From Burkholderia thailandensis E264 (GTDB lineage: Bacteria > Pseudomonadota > Gammaproteobacteria > Burkholderiales > Burkholderiaceae), in the NCBI RefSeq assembly GCF_000012365.1, contig NC_007651.1:1922001-1986000 (forward strand): DNA of 64,000 nucleotides. The letters run 5' to 3'. Positions 19,952 to 31,129 of the stretch are shown piece after piece; position 1 is the first letter of the stretch, and every line of letters starts with the position of its first letter. Position numbers and translations under genes: made by a program. The notes below the pieces were generated by a model. The model was not told the DNA's origin and did not search any database. It saw nothing but the letters and a program-made list of their open reading frames with translations.

Positions 19952-20721
19952 GCTTCTTCCTGACAACGCCCACCGCCATCGAACTGGGGGTGAACATCGA
20001 CCACGTCGCAACGCTGCGCAACGCGCGCGGCACCGCGTATCCGGACCCCGTGCGCGCGGCGCTCGCCGCCGAGGACGCGGGGGCGGACGCGATCACGCTG
20101 CATCTGCGCGAAGACCGCCGGCACATCGTCGATGCGGATGTGCGCACGCTGCGTCCGCTCGTGAAGACGCGGATGAATCTCGAGTGCGCGGTGACGCCGG
20201 AGATGCTCGACATCGCATGCGAGGTCCGGCCGCACGACGCCTGCCTCGTGCCGGAGAAGCGCTCGGAGCTGACGACGGAAGGCGGCCTCGACGTCGTCGG
20301 GCATTTCGACGCGGTGCGCGCCGCGTGCAAGCAGCTCGCGGACGCGGGCGTGCGCGTGTCGCTCTTCATCGATCCGGACGATGCGCAGATCCGCGCCGCG
20401 CACGAAACGGGCGCGCCCGTGATCGAGCTGCACACCGGCCGCTATGCGGACGCGCACGACACGGCCGAGCAGCAGCGCGAGTTCGAGCGGATCGCGACGG
20501 GCGTCGACGCCGGCATCGCGCTCGGGCTGAAGGTGAATGCGGGCCACGGATTGCACTACACGAACGTGCAGGCGATCGCCGCGCTGCCCGGCATCGCCGA
20601 GCTGAACATCGGGCACGCGATCGTCGCGCACGCGGTGTTCGCGGGCTGGGACAACGCGGTGCGCGAGATGAAGGCGATCATGGTCGCCGCGCGCGTCGCC
20701 GCGCTGCACGGCGGCCGCTGA
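19948..20721 (+). CDS. pdxJ: Pyridoxine 5'-phosphate synthase
   Basis: The 257-residue TIM-barrel enzyme has the PdxJ signature [15 protein letters not shown] at its start and the phosphate-binding region [13 protein letters not shown] near the end. It joins 3-amino-2-oxopropyl phosphate and deoxyxylulose phosphate to make pyridoxine phosphate in vitamin B6 synthesis. It overlaps recO by 4 bases (ATGA) and is followed by acpS 5 bases later. A pyridoxal kinase for the salvage branch is encoded at 54 kb. Confidence 0.96.
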
Positions 20722-20726
20722 CGCGC

Positions 20727-21158
20727 ATGGCGATCTACGGCATCGGCACCGATCTCGCGCAGGTGAGCCGCATCGCCGCCGTGCTCGAGCGCACGGGCGG
20801 GCGCTTCGCCGAGAAGGTGCTCGGTCCCGACGAGCTGCGTGTGTTCCATGCGCGGCGCGCGCGCTCCGAGGCGCGCGGCATCGCGTTTCTCGCGACGCGC
20901 TTTTCCGCGAAGGAAGCGTTCTCGAAGGCGATCGGCCTCGGCATGCACTGGCCGATGACGTGGCGCGCGCTGCAGACGCTCAACCGGCCGAGCGGCGAGC
21001 CTTACGTCGTCGCGTCGGGCGGGCTCGCCGAGTGGCTCGACGCGCGCGGCATCACCGCGCGCGTGACGGTGAGCGACGAGCGTGATTACGCGGTCACGTT
21101 CGTCGTCGCCGAAGCGCCCGACGACGTGGTCGCCGCGCGCTCGGGCGCCGCTTCCTGA
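20727..21158 (+). CDS. acpS: Holo-ACP synthase
   Basis: The 143-residue protein starts [16 protein letters not shown], with the magnesium-binding Asp of the AcpS group, and has [13 protein letters not shown] with the catalytic Glu. It transfers 4'-phosphopantetheine from CoA to Ser37 of the ACP encoded at 7.3 kb. It lies directly after pdxJ as in E. coli. The C-terminal 15 residues extend slightly beyond the family core. Confidence 0.95.
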
Positions 21159-21185
21159 TCCATTCTCCGCAAGGACGCTGATTCG

Positions 21186-22214
21186 ATGAAACTGCCCCCC
21201 GGTCCGGTGATGCTCGACGTCGTCGGCACGACGCTCACGCGTGACGACGCGCGCCGTCTCGCGCATCCACAGACGGGCGGCGTGATTCTGTTCGCGCGCC
21301 ACTTCGAAAGCCGCGCGCAGCTCGTCGCGCTGACCGACGCGATCCGGGCGATCCGCGACGACATCCTGATCGCGGTCGATCACGAGGGCGGCCGGGTGCA
21401 GCGCTTTCGCACCGACGGCTTCACCGTGCTGCCGGCGATGCGCCGGCTCGGCGAGCTGTGGGACAAGGATGTGCTGCACGCGACGAAGGCGGCGACCGCG
21501 ACGGGCTACGTGCTCGCGTCCGAGCTGCGCGCGTGCGGCATCGACATGAGTTTCACGCCCGTGCTCGACCTCGACTACGGCCGCTCGAAGGTGATCGGCG
21601 ATCGCGCGCTCCATCGCGATCCGCGCGTCGTCGCGCTGCTTGCGAAGAGTCTGAATCACGGGCTTGCGCTTGCCGGGATGTCGAACTGCGGCAAGCATTT
21701 TCCCGGTCATGGCTTCGCTGAGGCCGATTCGCACGTCGCGCTGCCGATCGACGATCGCCCGCTCGACGAGATCCTCGCGAACGATGCGGCGCCGTACGAC
21801 TGGCTCGGGCTGTCGCTGTCGGCCGTCATTCCGGCGCACGTGATTTACACGCAGGTCGATTCGAAGCCGGCGGGCTTCTCGCGCGTATGGCTGCAGGACG
21901 TGCTGCGCGGCCGGCTGCGTTTCCCGGGCGCGGTGTTCAGCGACGATCTGTCGATGGAAGCCGCGCGCGAAGGCGGCACGCTCGCGCAGGCGGCGCAGGC
22001 CGCGCTCGATGCGGGCTGCGACATGGTGCTTGTGTGCAATCAACCGGATGCGGCGCAGCGGGTGCTCGACGAGCTGCGCACGACGACGTCGCACGAATCG
22101 CTGCTGCGGATCAAGCAGATGCGCCCGCGCGGCAAGGCGCTCAAATGGCGCAAGCTGATGCGTGAGCCGCGCTATCTGAGCGCGCAGGAACTGTTGCGCA
22201 GCACGTTCGCTTGA
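21186..22214 (+). CDS. nagZ: Beta-N-acetylhexosaminidase NagZ
   Basis: A 342-residue glycoside hydrolase family 3 enzyme. The conserved KHFPGHG motif with the catalytic His region and the nucleophile Asp in FSDDLSMEAA are present, and the N-terminal sequence PVMLDVVGTTLTRDDARRL is typical. NagZ removes N-acetylglucosamine from muropeptides in the cytoplasm during cell-wall recycling; in many bacteria its products influence AmpC beta-lactamase expression. It closes the plus-strand run started at rnc and is convergent with the response regulator gene. Confidence 0.95.
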   Translation: MKLPPGPVMLDVVGTTLTRDDARRLAHPQTGGVILFARHFESRAQLVALTDAIRAIRDDILIAVDHEGGRVQRFRTDGFTVLPAMRRLGELWDKDVLHATKAATATGYVLASELRACGIDMSFTPVLDLDYGRSKVIGDRALHRDPRVVALLAKSLNHGLALAGMSNCGKHFPGHGFAEADSHVALPIDDRPLDEILANDAAPYDWLGLSLSAVIPAHVIYTQVDSKPAGFSRVWLQDVLRGRLRFPGAVFSDDLSMEAAREGGTLAQAAQAALDAGCDMVLVCNQPDAAQRVLDELRTTTSHESLLRIKQMRPRGKALKWRKLMREPRYLSAQELLRSTFA

Positions 22215-22268
22215 CTTGAAACAGGCGAGGGCGGCGCGCGGCCGCCCCGCTTCGATGTCGGCCGGGCG

Positions 22269-23666
22269 TCAGCCGATCTTCATTCGCTGCAGCTTGTTGT
22301 AGAGCGTCTTCGGGCTGATGCCGAGGAGCGTCGCCGCGCGGTGGCGCGTGCCGCCGACCGCGTCGAGCGTCGCGCGGATCAGCAGATCCTCGACGTCGGC
22401 GAGCGGCGTGCCGACGCGCACCTGCACGCTGCTGCCGTTCAGCGCCGCGCCGGGCTGCGGATATGCGTCGCCCGCGCGCAGCGTTTCGATGAAATCGCCC
22501 GACTGGTCGTATGCGATGCGCACGCGCTCCCGCAACTCGCGCACGTTGCCGGGCCAGTCGTATGCGAGGCATTCGCGGATGAAGGCGGGCGCGATTCGCT
22601 TGTCGGTGATGTTCAGGCCCGCCGCGCGCGCGTCGCGGTTCAGATCGTCGACGAACGCCTCGGCCATGACGACGACGTCGTCGTCACGCTCGCGCAGCGG
22701 CGGCAGGCCGATCGATGCGGCGTCGAGGCGCAGCCAAAGATCCTCGCGCAGTGTGCCGTTCGCGACCGCTTCGCGCGCGGGGCGGCGCGTCGTCGCGATC
22801 AGCCGGAAGTCGCTCGCGATTTCCGTCGTGCCGCCGACGCGCATGAAGTTCTGCGAATCGAGCGCGCGCAACAGCGCCTCCTGCAGCGGCAGCGGCAGCG
22901 CGGTGATTTCCTCGAGGAACAGCGTGCCGCCGCTCGCCTGCTCGAAGAGGCCGGGGTCGCGCCGCTCGACGCCCGTGTACGCGCCGCGCTCGCGGCCGAG
23001 CAGCATGCTTTCGATCGCGCGGCCGTTGGTCTCGATGTTGCGCGGCGATTGCACGGCGGCGCGGCAATCGAACGCGACGAACGGGCCCTTGCGGCGGCGG
23101 CTCAGCTCGTGCAGCGTGCGCGCGGCCGCTTCCTTGCCGGTGCCGGGCTCGCCCCACAGCAGCACCGCGGTTTCGGTGCGCGCGTTGTGCTCGATCATGT
23201 CGTAGACGTGCTGGATCGCGTCGCTGCGCCCGACGAGCGAACCGAAGCGCCCGAGTCGGCGCAGCGACGCGCGCAGCGCCTGCACTTCCTCGATCAGTTC
23301 GTACGGGCGGGGAATTCGCGCGAGCAGGCTGCGCAGCCGGGGGATGTTGACGGGCTTCAGCAGGTAATCCCAGACGCCGTGCCGCAACCCTTCGATCGCG
23401 CTCTCGACGGTCGCGTTGCCGGTCAGCACGATCACCGGCAGCGAGCCGTTCGGCTGTTGTTGCGGCAGGTTCTGCAGCAGGTCGAAGCCGCTGCCGTCGG
23501 GCAGGTTCAGGTCGACGAGGACGACGTCGGGAATCGACCGGGCGAGGGCGCCGCGCGCCTCGGCGAGCGATGTCGCCGTATCGACCGAGAAGCCGTCCGC
23601 GGCAAGAAGCGCGGTCAGGCCGGATAAGCTATTGGGATCGTCTTCGACAATCAGGGCGAGTGGCAT
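22269..23666 (-). CDS. Orphan sigma-54-type response regulator with atypical GAFTGA loop
   Basis: 465 residues in three parts. The receiver domain (1-120) has Glu8/Asp9/Asp10, phospho-acceptor Asp52 and Lys104. The AAA+ domain (about 145-380) has Walker A GEPGTGKE and a Walker-B-type GGTLFLEEI, where the usual Asp is Glu. The C-terminal Fis-type helix-turn-helix contains HRAATLLGISPKTLYNKL. The sigma-54-contact loop reads GAYTGV instead of GAFTGA. These regulators normally open sigma-54 promoters after phosphorylation; the changes make that uncertain here. No histidine kinase gene is nearby. It ends 54 bases from nagZ, on the other strand. Confidence 0.88.
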   Translation of the reverse strand: MPLALIVEDDPNSLSGLTALLAADGFSVDTATSLAEARGALARSIPDVVLVDLNLPDGSGFDLLQNLPQQQPNGSLPVIVLTGNATVESAIEGLRHGVWDYLLKPVNIPRLRSLLARIPRPYELIEEVQALRASLRRLGRFGSLVGRSDAIQHVYDMIEHNARTETAVLLWGEPGTGKEAAARTLHELSRRRKGPFVAFDCRAAVQSPRNIETNGRAIESMLLGRERGAYTGVERRDPGLFEQASGGTLFLEEITALPLPLQEALLRALDSQNFMRVGGTTEIASDFRLIATTRRPAREAVANGTLREDLWLRLDAASIGLPPLRERDDDVVVMAEAFVDDLNRDARAAGLNITDKRIAPAFIRECLAYDWPGNVRELRERVRIAYDQSGDFIETLRAGDAYPQPGAALNGSSVQVRVGTPLADVEDLLIRATLDAVGGTRHRAATLLGISPKTLYNKLQRMKIG

Positions 23667-23880
23667 GGTGTGCGCGAGTTGAAAGACCGGTCCATCGGCA
23701 GGACAGGCGTACAGCCCCCATTTCGGGATGAGAAATGAATTTTATGCCCCATCGCACACTTGGCGTACGGTATTTGTTATCGACTATAAAACAGTTACGG
23801 ATGATACAAATTGAATCCCGTCAGCGCTTCCTCAAAAACATTGTTTATGATGCGGCGCCTTTATGCAATAAGCGACGTCG

Positions 23881-23910
23881 AATAAACAAAAAGCGCCCCG
23901 TGGGGCGCTT
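23881..23910 (-). terminator. Intrinsic terminator of efp
   Basis: AAGCGCCCC and GGGGCGCTT (23891-23910) form a perfect 9-bp stem with a two-base spacer, followed on the minus strand by TTTGTTTATT. It lies 28 bases past the efp stop codon. Confidence 0.85.
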
Positions 23911-23937
23911 TGTTCAACCGGCAGGCGCAATCGGCGC

Positions 23938-24495
23938 TTACGCGCGGCTGCGGTACTCGTTGGTGCGGGTGTCGATTTCGATCTTGTCGCCGGTGTTGCA
24001 GAAGAGCGGCACTTGCAACTCGAAGCCCGTCGAGAGCTTCGCGTTCTTCAGCACCTTGCCCGACGACGTGTCGCCCTTGACGGCCGGTTCCGTGTACGTG
24101 ATCTCGCGAACGAGGATCGTCGGCAGTTCGACCGAGATCGCCTTCTCGTTGTAGAACACGACTTCGCATGCCATGCCGTCTTCGAGGTAGTTGAGCGCGT
24201 CGCCCATCATTTCCGCTTCGACTTCGTACTGGTTGTAGTCGGCGTCCATGAACACGTACATCGGGTCCGCGAAGTACGAGTACGTCACTTCCTTGCGGTC
24301 GAGCACGACGACGTCGAACTTGTCGTCCGCCTTGTAGACCGATTCCTGGCCTGCGTTCGTCAGCAGGTTCTTCAGCTTCATCTTGACGACGGCGGCGTTG
24401 CGGCCCGACTTGTTGTATTCGGTCTTCGAGACGACCCATGCGTCGTTGCCGACCATCACGACGTTGCCTACGCGGAGTTCCTGTGCGGTTTTCAT
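23938..24495 (-). CDS. efp: Elongation factor P, Arg32 type
   Basis: The 185-residue protein has the three-domain EF-P sequence. At the tip of domain I the loop reads [10 protein letters not shown], placing Arg32 where E. coli EF-P has the modified lysine. Arg32-type EF-P is activated by rhamnosylation by EarP, whose gene lies directly upstream. EF-P relieves ribosome stalling at polyproline stretches. The coding sequence ends RTNEYRSRA, matching the family length. The 190-base gap to earP leaves room for its own promoter. Confidence 0.96.
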
Positions 24496-24684
24496 AACTA
24501 AAACTATCCTGAACGAGAGAATTTGCCTGAGCGTTGCTCAACGGCTAACGGCGCAAGCGGGCTCGATCCGGCAAGCCCGGCGATCGCATGCGCGATCGGC
24601 CGCGGCCGGACTGGCGGCCCCCTTTATCCTGAAGCGTCGCGCCGGGAACGGACGCGCTTGCGTGGTCAGCCATTGGATAACCGC

Positions 24685-25905
24685 TTATTTTAACTGAGTT
24701 TTTGCAAAATTCGCCAGATTTCCGGCGAGGTCGCCGACGGCCGCGAGCTCGTCCGCCCAGCTCGCCGCGCGCGCTGTGAGCGCCGCGCGGTGCCGCCAGA
24801 AGTCGGCCCAGTCGGGCGCGCCCGCGCCGTTCCATGCATGCCAGAAGCGCTCGGTCGCCGCGCGCGTCGCGTGATCGACGCGTGCGGTGACGTGCGCGAG
24901 CGCCGCGTCGAGCTTCGGCAGATGTGCGTCATCGGCCTGCGGATAGATTTGCCAGACGAACGGCCGGCGCGCCCATTGCGCGCGGACGAACGAATCCTCG
25001 CCGCGCACGAAGTTCACGTCGCTCGCCCACAGCAGCCGGTCGTAGTCGGGCTGCGCGACGAACGCGAGACCGTGCGCGGCGACGCTGCCGCGCGCCGCAT
25101 GCGCGCCGGCGCCGAACGCGCCGGCCCCGAAGAAGCGCGCGACGCGCGCCGAGATCCGGCCCTCGGGCACGAGCAGCACGACCGGCTCGCCGCCGTCGCG
25201 CCATTGCTCGAGCAGCGCATCGAGCGCCGGGTTCTCGTACGCGAAGAGCGACACGACGGTTGCGTCCGGGCCCGGCATCGGCGCGCACGCGACGTTTTGC
25301 CACCATGCGCGGCGCGCGTCGCCGTCGGCTTCGAACGCCGCACGGCGCGCGTCGAGATCGCGCTCCTTCAGCACGCCGCCCGTGCCGGGGCCGAGGCCGG
25401 GGAAGAAGAACGTCTTCGTCAGCGGGTAGCGCGGGTGCGGTGACGGGCGCAGGTGGAAGTCGCCGATCCAGTCTTCGGCGCTCAGGTATTCGAGGTTGAG
25501 CCACACGGGCGGCCGCGCGCGGCGCGCCATCGCGGCGACGTACGCGCCCGGCAGCTCGCACGCGAACGCCTCGATCACGACGTCGGCGATCTCGAGCGTG
25601 TCGCCCGCGTGCGCGGGCGCGCGCCAGTGCTCGACGACGATGCCGTCGACGGTCTGCCGCGCGGCGTCGGGCAACGCGGCCGGCTGCAGGCGCGCGAACG
25701 TCGCGAGGTCGTCGACGAAGAGTCGCACCTGCCAGCCGTGCTCCGCCGCGAGCTGGCGCGCGAGGCGCCAGCACACGCCGATGTCGCCGAAGTTGTCGAC
25801 GACCGCGCAGAAGATGTCGCACGCGATCGGGCTTGCCGTTTGCGGGGACGGCGCGGTGTCGGCGGGCGCGGACGCGGGCGGGGGAAGAGGGGCGGACGAC
25901 GTCAT
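24685..25905 (-). CDS. earP: EF-P arginine rhamnosyltransferase EarP
   Basis: The 406-residue protein contains CDIFCAVVDNFGDIGVCWRL, the N-terminal signature of EarP (DUF2331), with Asp37 and Asp41 spaced like the essential aspartates of characterised EarP proteins. It is a GT-B glycosyltransferase that moves rhamnose from dTDP-rhamnose to Arg32 of EF-P. Pairing with efp on the same strand is the known arrangement in beta- and gamma-proteobacteria. The first 28 residues are a Pro/Ala-rich extension, so the true start may be further in. It is divergent from uvrC. Confidence 0.94.
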   Translation of the reverse strand: MTSSAPLPPPASAPADTAPSPQTASPIACDIFCAVVDNFGDIGVCWRLARQLAAEHGWQVRLFVDDLATFARLQPAALPDAARQTVDGIVVEHWRAPAHAGDTLEIADVVIEAFACELPGAYVAAMARRARPPVWLNLEYLSAEDWIGDFHLRPSPHPRYPLTKTFFFPGLGPGTGGVLKERDLDARRAAFEADGDARRAWWQNVACAPMPGPDATVVSLFAYENPALDALLEQWRDGGEPVVLLVPEGRISARVARFFGAGAFGAGAHAARGSVAAHGLAFVAQPDYDRLLWASDVNFVRGEDSFVRAQWARRPFVWQIYPQADDAHLPKLDAALAHVTARVDHATRAATERFWHAWNGAGAPDWADFWRHRAALTARAASWADELAAVGDLAGNLANFAKTQLK

Positions 25906-26080
25906 TTGATCTGGGCGAAGCGAATGAAGCGAATGAAGCGCCGATCGGCGCGCGAATCGACTTGAAAACAGGCGCGCGACCGGCGCATAACCGGCGCGGC
26001 GCGCACGAGGCGCGGACGCGCGGCGGCGGCCGGGCCGCGTTCGCGCGCGGCGAATGCTCTACACTGGCGATTCTAAATGA

Positions 26081-28339
<2,259 letters not shown>

Positions 28340-28465
28340 GCGCCGCTCCTTCGCCGCCCGGCCCTTCGCGGGCAAGCCGGGCGGCGCGGTCCGGGCCGCC
28401 CGGCTTGCTTGTGGCGGCGCGGGCGACGCGGCACAATGGCAAATCCTTCAACCGTGTCGCGTGCC

Positions 28466-29059
28466 ATGCCGTTCAATTTCCCGATTTTCCTGACGTGGGT
28501 GCGAATCGTGCTGATTCCGCTCGTCGTCGGCGTGTTTTACCTGCCGGACACGATGCTGAGCGCCGACCATCGCAATTTGGCGGCGGCCGTGATCTTCATT
28601 CTTGCCGCGCTGACCGATTGGTTCGACGGCTATCTCGCGCGGAAATGGAACCAGACGTCGGCGTTCGGCGCGTTTCTCGATCCGGTCGCCGACAAGCTGA
28701 TGGTGACGGCGGCGCTGCTGATGCTCGTGCAGCTCGCGCGTATCGACGCGGCGATCGCGCTCGTGATCGTCGGCCGCGAAATCGCGATCTCGGCGCTGCG
28801 CGAATGGATGGCGCAGATCGGCGCGTCGAAGAGCGTCGCGGTGAATTCGCTGGGCAAGTTCAAGACCGCGTGCCAGATGGTCGCGATTCCGATGCTGCTC
28901 TTCTATGGTCGTCTGCCGTTCGGCGGCGGCGTCGCGATCGACACGCGCGTGTGGGGCGAGTGGCTGATCTATCTCGCGGCCGTGCTGACGATCTGGTCGA
29001 TGCTTTACTACATGAAGCTCGCGTGGCCGCAGATTCGCGAGCGTGGCGGCGCGGCGTGA
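28466..29059 (+). CDS. pgsA: CDP-diacylglycerol--glycerol-3-phosphate 3-phosphatidyltransferase
   Basis: The 197-residue integral membrane enzyme has the CDP-alcohol phosphotransferase motif DG-x2-AR-x8-G-x3-D-x3-D in DGYLARKWNQTSAFGAFLDP, at about residue 54, and four or more hydrophobic segments. It makes phosphatidylglycerol phosphate for acidic phospholipids. The ATG at 28466 gives FNFPIFLTWVRI at the start, as in the family; an ATG at 28436 would add ten residues. It follows uvrC by about 125 bases, a conserved pairing. Confidence 0.93.
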   Translation: MPFNFPIFLTWVRIVLIPLVVGVFYLPDTMLSADHRNLAAAVIFILAALTDWFDGYLARKWNQTSAFGAFLDPVADKLMVTAALLMLVQLARIDAAIALVIVGREIAISALREWMAQIGASKSVAVNSLGKFKTACQMVAIPMLLFYGRLPFGGGVAIDTRVWGEWLIYLAAVLTIWSMLYYMKLAWPQIRERGGAA

Positions 29060-29230
29060 GCGCGCCGCCGAATGCACGGCGAAACGCGAGCGGGATCGCG
29101 CGCCGATGAGGGCGATGACGCGGTCGAAGAAAAAGGGCGCGAAAAACGCTTGACACACAAATCGAGTTTCACCATAATCTCGTTTCTCCACTGCACGACG
29201 TCTGACGCAGTGCGGTGGATGAGGCAAAAC

Positions 29231-29306
29231 GCGGGAGTAGCTCAGTTGGTAGAGCGCAACCTTGCCAAGGTTGAGGTCGCGAGTTCGAGACTCGTCTCCC
29301 GCTCCA
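29231..29306 (+). tRNA. tRNA-Gly(GCC), copy 1
   Basis: A 76-nt cloverleaf: acceptor GCGGGAG pairs with CTCCCGC, the D arm is AGCTCAGTTGGTAGAGC, the anticodon stem-loop CAACCTTGCCAAGGTTG carries GCC, and the T arm has GTTCGAG. The CCA-proximal end TCCA is encoded. It is identical to the next copy 60 bases downstream. Confidence 0.97.
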
Positions 29307-29366
29307 GGTTTTAAAGCAGCGTTTTGTTTGACGTGTTGTTCGGCAAAACCTGCAGTGCAGGACGAT

Positions 29367-29442
29367 GCGGGAGTAGCTCAGTTGGTAGAGCGCAACCTTG
29401 CCAAGGTTGAGGTCGCGAGTTCGAGACTCGTCTCCCGCTCCA
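29367..29442 (+). tRNA. tRNA-Gly(GCC), copy 2
   Basis: The 76 bases are identical to the first tRNA-Gly. The two copies probably share a transcript that continues to an intrinsic terminator just after this copy. Confidence 0.97.
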
Positions 29443-29449
29443 GAACAAG

Positions 29450-29472
29450 GGGAAGCCGGGCTTCCCTTTTTG
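29450..29472 (+). terminator. Terminator-like hairpin after tRNA-Gly copy 2
   Basis: GGGAAGCC (29450-29457) and GGCTTCCC (29459-29466) are complementary and are followed by five T residues, starting 8 bases after the tRNA. Confidence 0.75.
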
Positions 29473-29555
29473 TTTGATGTGCCCTTCGGGCTTCGAACGA
29501 AATCTGTCGATCGTTGCAAGCCGGCTGGTTTCGCGATATTCGGCAGTCCGCTTAC

Positions 29556-29629
29556 GGCGCGATAGCAAAGCGGTTATGCAGCGGCCTGCAAAGCCGTGTA
29601 GGCCGGTTCGACTCCGGCTCGCGCCTCCA
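29556..29629 (+). tRNA. tRNA-Cys(GCA)
   Basis: A 74-nt cloverleaf: acceptor GGCGCGA/TCGCGCC, anticodon stem-loop CGGCCTGCAAAGCCG with anticodon GCA, T loop GTTCGACTC and encoded TCCA end. It is followed by an intrinsic terminator and then by atypical, disrupted DNA. Confidence 0.97.
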
Positions 29630-29642
29630 AGTTATAAAAGAT

Positions 29643-29672
29643 AAAGCCCTGATTCGTCAGGGCTTTTCTTTT
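29643..29672 (+). terminator. Intrinsic terminator after tRNA-Cys
   Basis: AAAGCCCTGA and TCAGGGCTTT form a 10-bp stem, and the downstream arm runs into TTTTCTTTTTTC. Confidence 0.85.
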
Positions 29673-29900
29673 TTCTGCTTCGCTTTCATCCTTGTAGGAA
29701 AGTCGCCTGGAGTGGTACAGAGTCGCCTCTAACCATTCAAGAAACACGCGTAACCACGCCTAAGTCGGCTCTTTGGCCGTATAGGCGAGTTCGCTCAGCA
29801 CATAGCGACCAAGCGATTACGCTTCTCCGGAACGTGGGAATACACCATCCGAGGTTCGAAGCTCCTCCCAAAGCCACTTTCCCTGACGTTCTAATCCTAA
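29673..29900. other. Degenerate accessory DNA after the tRNA cluster
   Basis: About 230 bases with lower GC than the surroundings and stop codons in all six frames. Some short minus-strand stretches look like decayed coding sequence, but I could not assign them to a family. Confidence 0.4.
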
Positions 29901-30074
29901 GAAGAGGGTGACGCATATGTCGCTCGTCTTGATCAACTGCTCGATGCCGGTATTGTGCCGACGGCAGTCACCGAGCGACGCGAAGCGATCGCTCCAGCGT
30001 TCGAGGCATCGCCCGAAGGCGCGGCATTATTGAAACCGCTGCTGCCGGTCGCGATCGATCGACCCCAAGCATAA
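29901..30074 (+). pseudogene. C-terminal protein fragment, no start codon
   Basis: The frame opens right after a TAA and reads 57 codons to a TAA at 30072-30074 (EEGDAYVARLDQLLDAGIVP, ending VAIDRPQA). Composition and codon use look like genuine Burkholderia coding DNA, yet there is no start codon or ribosome site at the beginning. I take it as the 3' end of a gene whose front was lost. It ends 30 bases before the chimeric lipoprotein gene. Family not recognised. Confidence 0.45.
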
Positions 30075-30104
30075 TCAGGGCATTTACCCACAAGGAAGCA
30101 CAAG

Positions 30105-30443
30105 ATGACCTTTTCCACATTCCGGCGTATGGCTTTCGCGGCGGGCTTTGCTGTCGTCGCGCTGACCGCTTGCGCCGGTTCTAGTTTCTTGCCCGACGAT
30201 CCTCTTGAGGGGCGCGGGCCTGCGCTTGGCATGGTGCCGATTAATCATACTGACCGGTATGCGGTGAACAACTGCGAGGAAGTCGTATATCCGGGCGTGC
30301 ATTCCGATGTCGGCGGTGGTTACGGGCCGGAGGAGCAGGGGCGCGAGCAGGACTTGTCGTTGATCCCGCTACGACACATGTATGCAGAAGCTTTGCGGGC
30401 CGGCGTGCCATTGCAAGGACGTGTCAGGAATTTCGTGTGCTGA
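30105..30443 (+). pseudogene. Chimera: DUF3304-like lipoprotein start fused to DUF2235 (Tle1-like) lipase fragment
   Basis: Residues 1-23 are a lipoprotein signal (AFAAGFAVVALTAC, Cys23). Residues 24-53 run to VPINHTDRYAV, which resembles the start of DUF3304 lipoproteins found beside type VI lipase effectors. From about residue 57 the sequence switches to EEVVYPGVHSDVGGGYGPEE and IPLRHMYAEALRAGVPL, typical of DUF2235 hydrolases, the family of the Tle1 type VI phospholipase effectors. The N-terminal nucleophile region of that family is missing. The frame then enters IS256-family DNA at about 30417 and stops. It looks like an in-frame deletion fusion followed by IS insertion, so it is unlikely to be an active enzyme. 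Confidence 0.55.
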
Positions 30444-31128
30444 GGCCGGTTAAAGGTCTCAGTTGATGGCGGAGGTGAATCGCTCGCCGAACAGAATGGC
30501 GAACTGATTAACTGCTTGCCGCCAAGTGATAGGCGGCATCTTCCAATCCTTTTCGATGTTGCGCAAGGCCAGATACAGCAGTTTGCTGGCGGCTTCGTCG
30601 CTCGGGAAGTGGCCGCGGTTCTTGACGATCTTGCGCAACTGCATGTGCATGCTCTCGATAGCGTTTGTCGTATATACGATTCGACGCACCTCCGGCGGAT
30701 AGGCAAAGAAGGGAATCACCTGTTCCCATTGGCGCTGCCACATGGCCGCGACGGTAGGGAATTTGCGGCCCCACTCGCTCTGCGCAAAGGCGTCGAGCGC
30801 CGCTGCCGCCGCCTCGGCCGTGGCGGCCTGGTAGATCGGCTTGATCGCGGCAGCCAGCGGCTTGCGATCCTTCCAGCTCGCCAGATTCAGCGAATTGCGG
30901 ATCAGATGCACGATGCAGGTCTGGATTTGGGCGGCCGGATAGACCGCCTCGATCGCTTCGGGGAAGCCGCGCAACCCATCGACCACCGCGATCAGGATGT
31001 CGTGCAAGCCGCGGTTCTTCAGCTCGTTGAAGACCTTCAGCCAGAACTTGGCGCCTTCGGTTTGCTCGATCCACAAACCCAGTACTTCCTTGCGGCCGTC
31101 GGCGCGGATGCCCGCCGACACCGCGTGA
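30417..31128 (-). mobile_element. Partial IS256-family insertion sequence
   Basis: The element has one clear end near 30417 (GGACGTGTCAGGAATTTCGTG resembles Burkholderia IS256-type inverted repeats, and lies where lipase similarity stops). The other end is missing: transposase similarity stops abruptly at about 31128, where lipase-like sequence resumes on the plus strand. No matching second inverted repeat is visible. Confidence 0.7.
30459..31128 (-). pseudogene. IS256-family transposase, N-terminally truncated
   Basis: The minus-strand frame encodes the C-terminal half of an IS256 (mutator-type) transposase: IRADGRKEVLGLWIEQTEGA, AVVDGLRGFPEAIEAVYP, QTCIVHLIRNSL and YTTNAIESMHMQLRKIVKNR. 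The DDE residues from the second Asp (VVDGL) to Glu (TNAIES) are present, but the N-terminal 40 per cent, with the DNA-binding domain and first catalytic Asp, is gone. The open frame runs on to 31238 through unrelated DNA. It cannot make a functional transposase. Confidence 0.85.
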
Positions 31129-31129
31129 G

